A DNA stretch of 64,000 nt from Puffinus mauretanicus (lineage: Eukaryota; Chordata; Aves; Procellariiformes; Procellariidae), in contig JAJKFH010001094.1 in the NCBI GenBank assembly GCA_023333565.1, forward strand, positions 3,410,001-3,474,000, written 5' to 3'. Position 1 is the first letter of the stretch. Every line of letters begins with the position of its first letter. The translations under genes were made by a program, and so were the position numbers. The notes under the pieces are model-generated. The model had not been told where the DNA came from, did no database searches, and saw only the letters and a list, made by a program, of their open reading frames with translations. Positions 63,701-64,000 of the stretch are shown here, in pieces.

Positions 63701-64000
63701 ATAGCAAGCTTAGAGCTACTGTAAGCGGGTATACTCTTTTCCCCTAACACTGAACCACCTTAGGACTTCATGTATGCCCAAGGCTAAAGGGGACTTCATG
63801 CTGAAACATTCTAAGCTTGTTCAAGTGCTTCAGTATAATTTACACAGCAAATGTAGTAAGACGTGAAGAATATGTAGTTGTTCAAGTTTTGTTACATTTT
63901 GAAGGAGTCTTGCTGAACTGTAAGACTTGAATTAAAACAAATTGACAACTTAATCATTTTCTTTAGTAGCACTTTTATGAGGATTGTTCTCGTGTGGTTA
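57742..64000. other. Intergenic to the window edge, no gene seen
   Basis: AT-rich unique-looking sequence. It has a small direct repeat of GGAAATCTAATTAAAC at 58751-58790 and A homopolymers, for example 61412-61424. Frames are short and show no recognised domain. If synteny with human holds, HECW1 would lie to the right, but no HECW1 exon is identifiable here. Confidence 0.45.

Overview
The window looks like bird nuclear DNA. It is AT-rich, with genes split into short exons. It carries CR1 LINE copies ending in the (ATTCTATG)n-type tail, a solo LTR of a type I recognise from avian endogenous retroviruses, and worn MIR-like and ancient CR1/L3-like relics. No prokaryotic feature is present. The LTR type makes a neoavian bird more likely than a galliform, but the species cannot be fixed from the sequence alone.

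Only the first 9.5 kb is clearly genic. It holds two complete, intact housekeeping genes head to head. PSMA2 (20S proteasome subunit alpha-2, 8 coding exons, 234 codons) lies on the minus strand at 1573-7218. MRPL32 (mitochondrial large-ribosomal-subunit protein bL32m, 3 coding exons, 186 codons) lies on the plus strand at 7631-9093. Their start codons are 412 bp apart across a GC/CpG-rich bidirectional promoter with two CCAAT boxes, three ZNF143/THAP11-like motifs, NRF1-like motifs and YY1-like motifs at the start codons. The same gene pair is adjacent in human 7p14, where GLI3/C7orf25 lie on one side and HECW1 on the other.

From 9.5 to 64 kb I find no convincing host exon, which fits a large gap before the next gene (HECW1 if synteny holds). 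What can be read is mostly repeats: MIR-like relics (about 15.3, 17.0, 28.9, 43.4, 45.4 and 53.4 kb), CR1 fragments (25.5, 34.1, 42.2-42.9, 50 and 57.4-57.7 kb), a fold-back tRNA-like SINE relic (26.65 kb), a solo LTR with a perfect 5-bp target duplication (37.7-38.27 kb), a second LTR-like unit (54.4-54.9 kb) and an (AAGGAT)n microsatellite (43.2 kb).

The most unusual part is 32.5-35.2 kb. Two decayed, coding-like blocks point away from each other across an A-rich junction near 33.1 kb, and I could not assign them to a family. They are followed by a broken CR1 whose end is replaced by an inverted 95-bp copy of sequence lying 0.6 kb downstream. Next comes an 82-bp segment that recurs 8.4 kb away, just after another CR1 3' end. 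This patchwork suggests template switching or a compound rearrangement.
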